Shown here: positions 62,368 to 64,000 of the stretch, piece after piece
Layout of the letters: the number at the start of each line of letters is the position of its first letter
Position numbering within the stretch: the first letter of the stretch is position 1
Source: Chelativorans intermedius
GTDB taxonomy: Bacteria > Pseudomonadota > Alphaproteobacteria > Rhizobiales > Rhizobiaceae
Length of the DNA: 64,000 nucleotides
Reading direction: 5' to 3'
NCBI RefSeq assembly: GCF_025398255.1
Contig: NZ_JAODNW010000017.1
Location: forward strand, 83,091 to 147,090
Program-made: the position numbers and the translations under genes
Notes under the pieces: generated by a model
The model's database searches: none
Told to the model about the DNA's origin: nothing
The model's input: the letters and a program-made list of their open reading frames with translations, nothing else

Positions 62368-62904
62368 ATGCGCATCGAGGCCATCTCCATTGGCGACAAT
62401 CCGCCTGAAGATGTCAACGTCATCATCGAGGTGCCCGTCGGCGGCCAGCCGATCAAATACGAGATGGACAAGAAGGCCGGCACGCTCGTCGTCGACCGCT
62501 TTCTCTACACGCCGATGGCCTATCCCGGCAATTACGGCTTCGTGCCGCACACGCTGTCCGACGATGGCGACCCGATCGACGTTCTGGTGTGCAACACGCG
62601 CCAGCTCATCCCCGGCTGCGTGATCAATGTGCGGCCGATCGGCGTTCTCGTCATGGAGGACAATTCCGGCCAGGACGAGAAGGTGATCGCCGTGCCATCG
62701 CCGCACCTGACGCGCCGCTACGAGAACGTGAAGAACTTCACGGATCTGCCGGAGATCACGCTGCAGCAGATCCAGCATTTCTTCGAGCACTACAAGGACC
62801 TGGAGCCCGGCAAATGGGTGAAGATCGGCGACTGGATGGACGCCGCCGCCGCCCGCCGGCTGATCTCCGAGGCCATCGAGCGGGCGCGCAGCAAGGCCGC
62901 CTGA
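62368..62904 (+). CDS. ppa: Inorganic pyrophosphatase
   Basis: Family I soluble pyrophosphatase (178 aa) removing PPi from biosynthesis. The start is [20 protein letters not shown]; then [30 protein letters not shown] and [13 protein letters not shown], which hold the metal-binding Asp residues, and [13 protein letters not shown] at the end. All active-site motifs are present. It is followed in the convergent gap by copy 3 of the two-hairpin repeat. Confidence 0.97.
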   Translation: MRIEAISIGDNPPEDVNVIIEVPVGGQPIKYEMDKKAGTLVVDRFLYTPMAYPGNYGFVPHTLSDDGDPIDVLVCNTRQLIPGCVINVRPIGVLVMEDNSGQDEKVIAVPSPHLTRRYENVKNFTDLPEITLQQIQHFFEHYKDLEPGKWVKIGDWMDAAAARRLISEAIERARSKAA

Positions 62905-62960
62905 GCCGGCCGGGCAGGCCCGCAGCCGCGGGCACGAACGCGAAATCGGGGCGGCGGCGC

Positions 62961-63065
62961 TACAGCATTTTGCAGCCAGACGGAATCATCTGGCGTCGCA
63001 CAAATGCGGCAAAAACGAAGAGATGGACCGGATCAGCGTTTCATTGAAATGATGAACCGGTCTAG
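62961..63065 (+). repeat. Dispersed two-hairpin repeat, copy 3
   Basis: A 105-bp copy matching copy 1 at 96 of 105 positions. Its last bases CTAG supply the TAG stop codon of the convergent DUF167 gene (stop at 63062-63064). The left hairpin has a C to T change relative to copies 1 and 2 (CCAGACG against CATCTGG). Confidence 0.9.
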
Positions 63066-63397
63066 CCGCCCTTCTCCGCGAGGACGGCAAGCCGCGCGGC
63101 GAGCGCTCGGGCGTCGCCGGCAATGGCAAGCGTCTTCAGGCGCGCGGTGGCGCCGCCCGTGACGGCCACGTCGCGCGCCGCCACGCCCAGCCATCCGGCG
63201 ACAAGCTTTTCCAGCGCCCTGTTGGCCTTTCCGTCTTCCGGCACGGCGCGCACCCGCGCCTTCAGGTGCCTGCGTCCGTCCGCCGTCTCGCCCACACCCT
63301 CCACCGCGTCGCGCGCCGCCTTCGGCGTCAGCCGCACGAACAGCTCGACACCGTTCCCGGCGGGGCGAAAGAAGGGCTGCCCGGCGCGCCCGCTCAC
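63062..63397 (-). CDS. DUF167 (YggU) family protein
   Basis: A 111-aa protein containing [38 protein letters not shown] and [21 protein letters not shown], all diagnostic of the YggU/DUF167 family, whose function is unknown. Its ATG overlaps the YggT stop by 4 bp (ATGA), matching the usual yggT-yggU pair. The stop codon lies in a dispersed repeat, so the C-terminus may have changed through repeat insertion. Confidence 0.93.
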   Translation of the reverse strand: MSGRAGQPFFRPAGNGVELFVRLTPKAARDAVEGVGETADGRRHLKARVRAVPEDGKANRALEKLVAGWLGVAARDVAVTGGATARLKTLAIAGDARALAARLAVLAEKGG

Positions 63398-63711
63398 AGC
63401 AGCGCCGGCGCCACCGTGGTCAGGATGAACTGGCGCAGGAAGAAGATGATGAGAAGGAGGATGATCGGCGAGATGTCGATGCCGCCGAGATCAGGCAGGA
63501 GGTTGCGAATCGGCCGGAGCGCCGGCTCGGTGACGCGGAACAGGAAATTGGAGAACATGCCCACGAACTGGTTGCGCGGATTGACCACGTTGAAGGCATA
63601 GAGCCACGAAAACACCACCGCGGCGATGACGAACCACCAGTAGATGTCGAGCGCCATGATGATGGTCTGGATGAGCGCAAGCATGCCGATCTCCCAAAGG
63701 TTTTGCGACAT
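63394..63711 (-). CDS. YggT family membrane protein
   Basis: A 105-aa protein with an N-terminal helix ([20 protein letters not shown] region) and a C-terminal helix ([18 protein letters not shown]). The centre [28 protein letters not shown] is the YggT signature. The family is linked to cell shape, osmotic stress and K+ responses, but its function is unclear. It is upstream of and coupled to the DUF167 gene. Confidence 0.93.
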   Translation of the reverse strand: MSQNLWEIGMLALIQTIIMALDIYWWFVIAAVVFSWLYAFNVVNPRNQFVGMFSNFLFRVTEPALRPIRNLLPDLGGIDISPIILLLIIFFLRQFILTTVAPALL

Positions 63712-63813
63712 GTAGCCACTGCGGCGCGGTGCGGCAAGCCCCGCACAACACGGTGCGCATGACCGCTTGACAGGGTGGGGCCCCTGGACCTAAATGCGCC
63801 CGTTCCAACGGAT

Positions 63814-63889
63814 GGGGCTGTAGCTCAGTTGGGAGAGCGCATCGTTCGCAATGATGAGGTCAGGGGTTCGATTCCCCTCAGCTCCACCA
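63814..63889 (+). tRNA. tRNA-Ala(CGC)
   Basis: A 76-nt cloverleaf including encoded CCA. The acceptor GGGGCTG pairs with CAGCTCC; the D-arm is AGCTCAGTTGGGAGAGC; the anticodon stem CATCG/TGATG encloses TTCGCAA with anticodon CGC (63847-63849), reading GCG; and the T-arm is CAGGGGTTCGATTCCCCTC. G+C falls directly downstream. Confidence 0.95.
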
Positions 63890-64000
63890 TTCTTCTCGTA
63901 AGTTATTAATTCTCTTACCATCCGAGGGATTTCAGGCACTTACATCCTGCCGATTGGCCACACATGTGGTATACACGGAGGCATGGAACGGGTGTCTGAT

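Noticed and set aside
63983..64000. Start of a gene at the window end (MERVSD)
   Set aside because: Only six codons are visible and the ribosome-binding site is too close to the ATG, so it is mentioned only as part of the tRNA finding.

Overview
The window is one continuous stretch of high-G+C alphaproteobacterial chromosome. Hand counts give about 67% G+C in sdhA. Gene families and local orders point to the order Rhizobiales (Hyphomicrobiales), probably near Phyllobacteriaceae/Brucellaceae. Pointers are an rsmB-heparinase-purH run, an htpX/SdhAF4 pair, priA followed by atpHAGDC, a 180-kDa-type NAD-glutamate dehydrogenase, a Usg protein, an AtpD with an Ala/Lys/Pro-rich N-terminal extension, and dispersed rhizobial-style palindromic intergenic elements. 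The content is mostly housekeeping. No CRISPR array, prophage or insertion sequence was seen. Species cannot be set from the sequence alone.

Layout: 1-4.9 kb carries the end of an amino-acid dehydrogenase, msrA, and the succinate dehydrogenase operon sdhC-sdhD-sdhA-[vapD]-sdhB, with a VapD-type ribonuclease gene embedded between sdhA and sdhB. 5-8.6 kb holds an acetyltransferase, a small secreted protein, a ClpP-like periplasmic protein, an OmpR-type response regulator with a stand-alone cyclic-nucleotide-binding protein, and an L,D-transpeptidase-like protein. 8.7-14.9 kb is NAD-glutamate dehydrogenase and a UMF1-like permease. 14.9-21.1 kb (mostly minus strand) is htpX-rsmB, heparinase-like and purH, with a divergent SdhAF4. 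21.1-25 kb is ferredoxin-NADP reductase and ffh-chorismate mutase-acetyltransferase-rpsP. 25.4-30.8 kb has xthA, a DUF1223 protein, acs, usg and a YggS protein. 30.9-39.4 kb has leuS-lptE, an acyltransferase, transaldolase, priA, a low-G+C methyltransferase-like gene and a membrane protein. 39.6-44.7 kb is atpHAGDC. 45-50.9 kb is acnA and ccmABCDG. 50.9-63.7 kb holds regulator/enzyme pairs (ArsR with SDR, MarR with MFS), LysE, typA, a persulfide-dioxygenase-like hydrolase, an M3 oligopeptidase, carbonic anhydrase, pdxY, ppa and a YggT/YggU pair. A tRNA-Ala(CGC) at 63.8 kb is followed by a drop in G+C to the window end.

Much of the window serves central energy metabolism: succinate dehydrogenase and its assembly factor, aconitase, glutamate dehydrogenase, acetyl-CoA synthetase, ATP synthase, cytochrome c maturation and pyrophosphatase.

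The most unusual observations are vapD inside the sdh operon, with lower G+C and very tight spacing; a 98-105 bp two-hairpin repeat in three copies, each in a convergent 3'-to-3' junction and in the same orientation; a heptamer-periodic inverted element between atpD and atpC; a 160-nt region of nested inverted repeats between the DUF1223 gene and acs; and a perfect 12-bp-arm palindrome between an ArsR regulator and a short-chain dehydrogenase.
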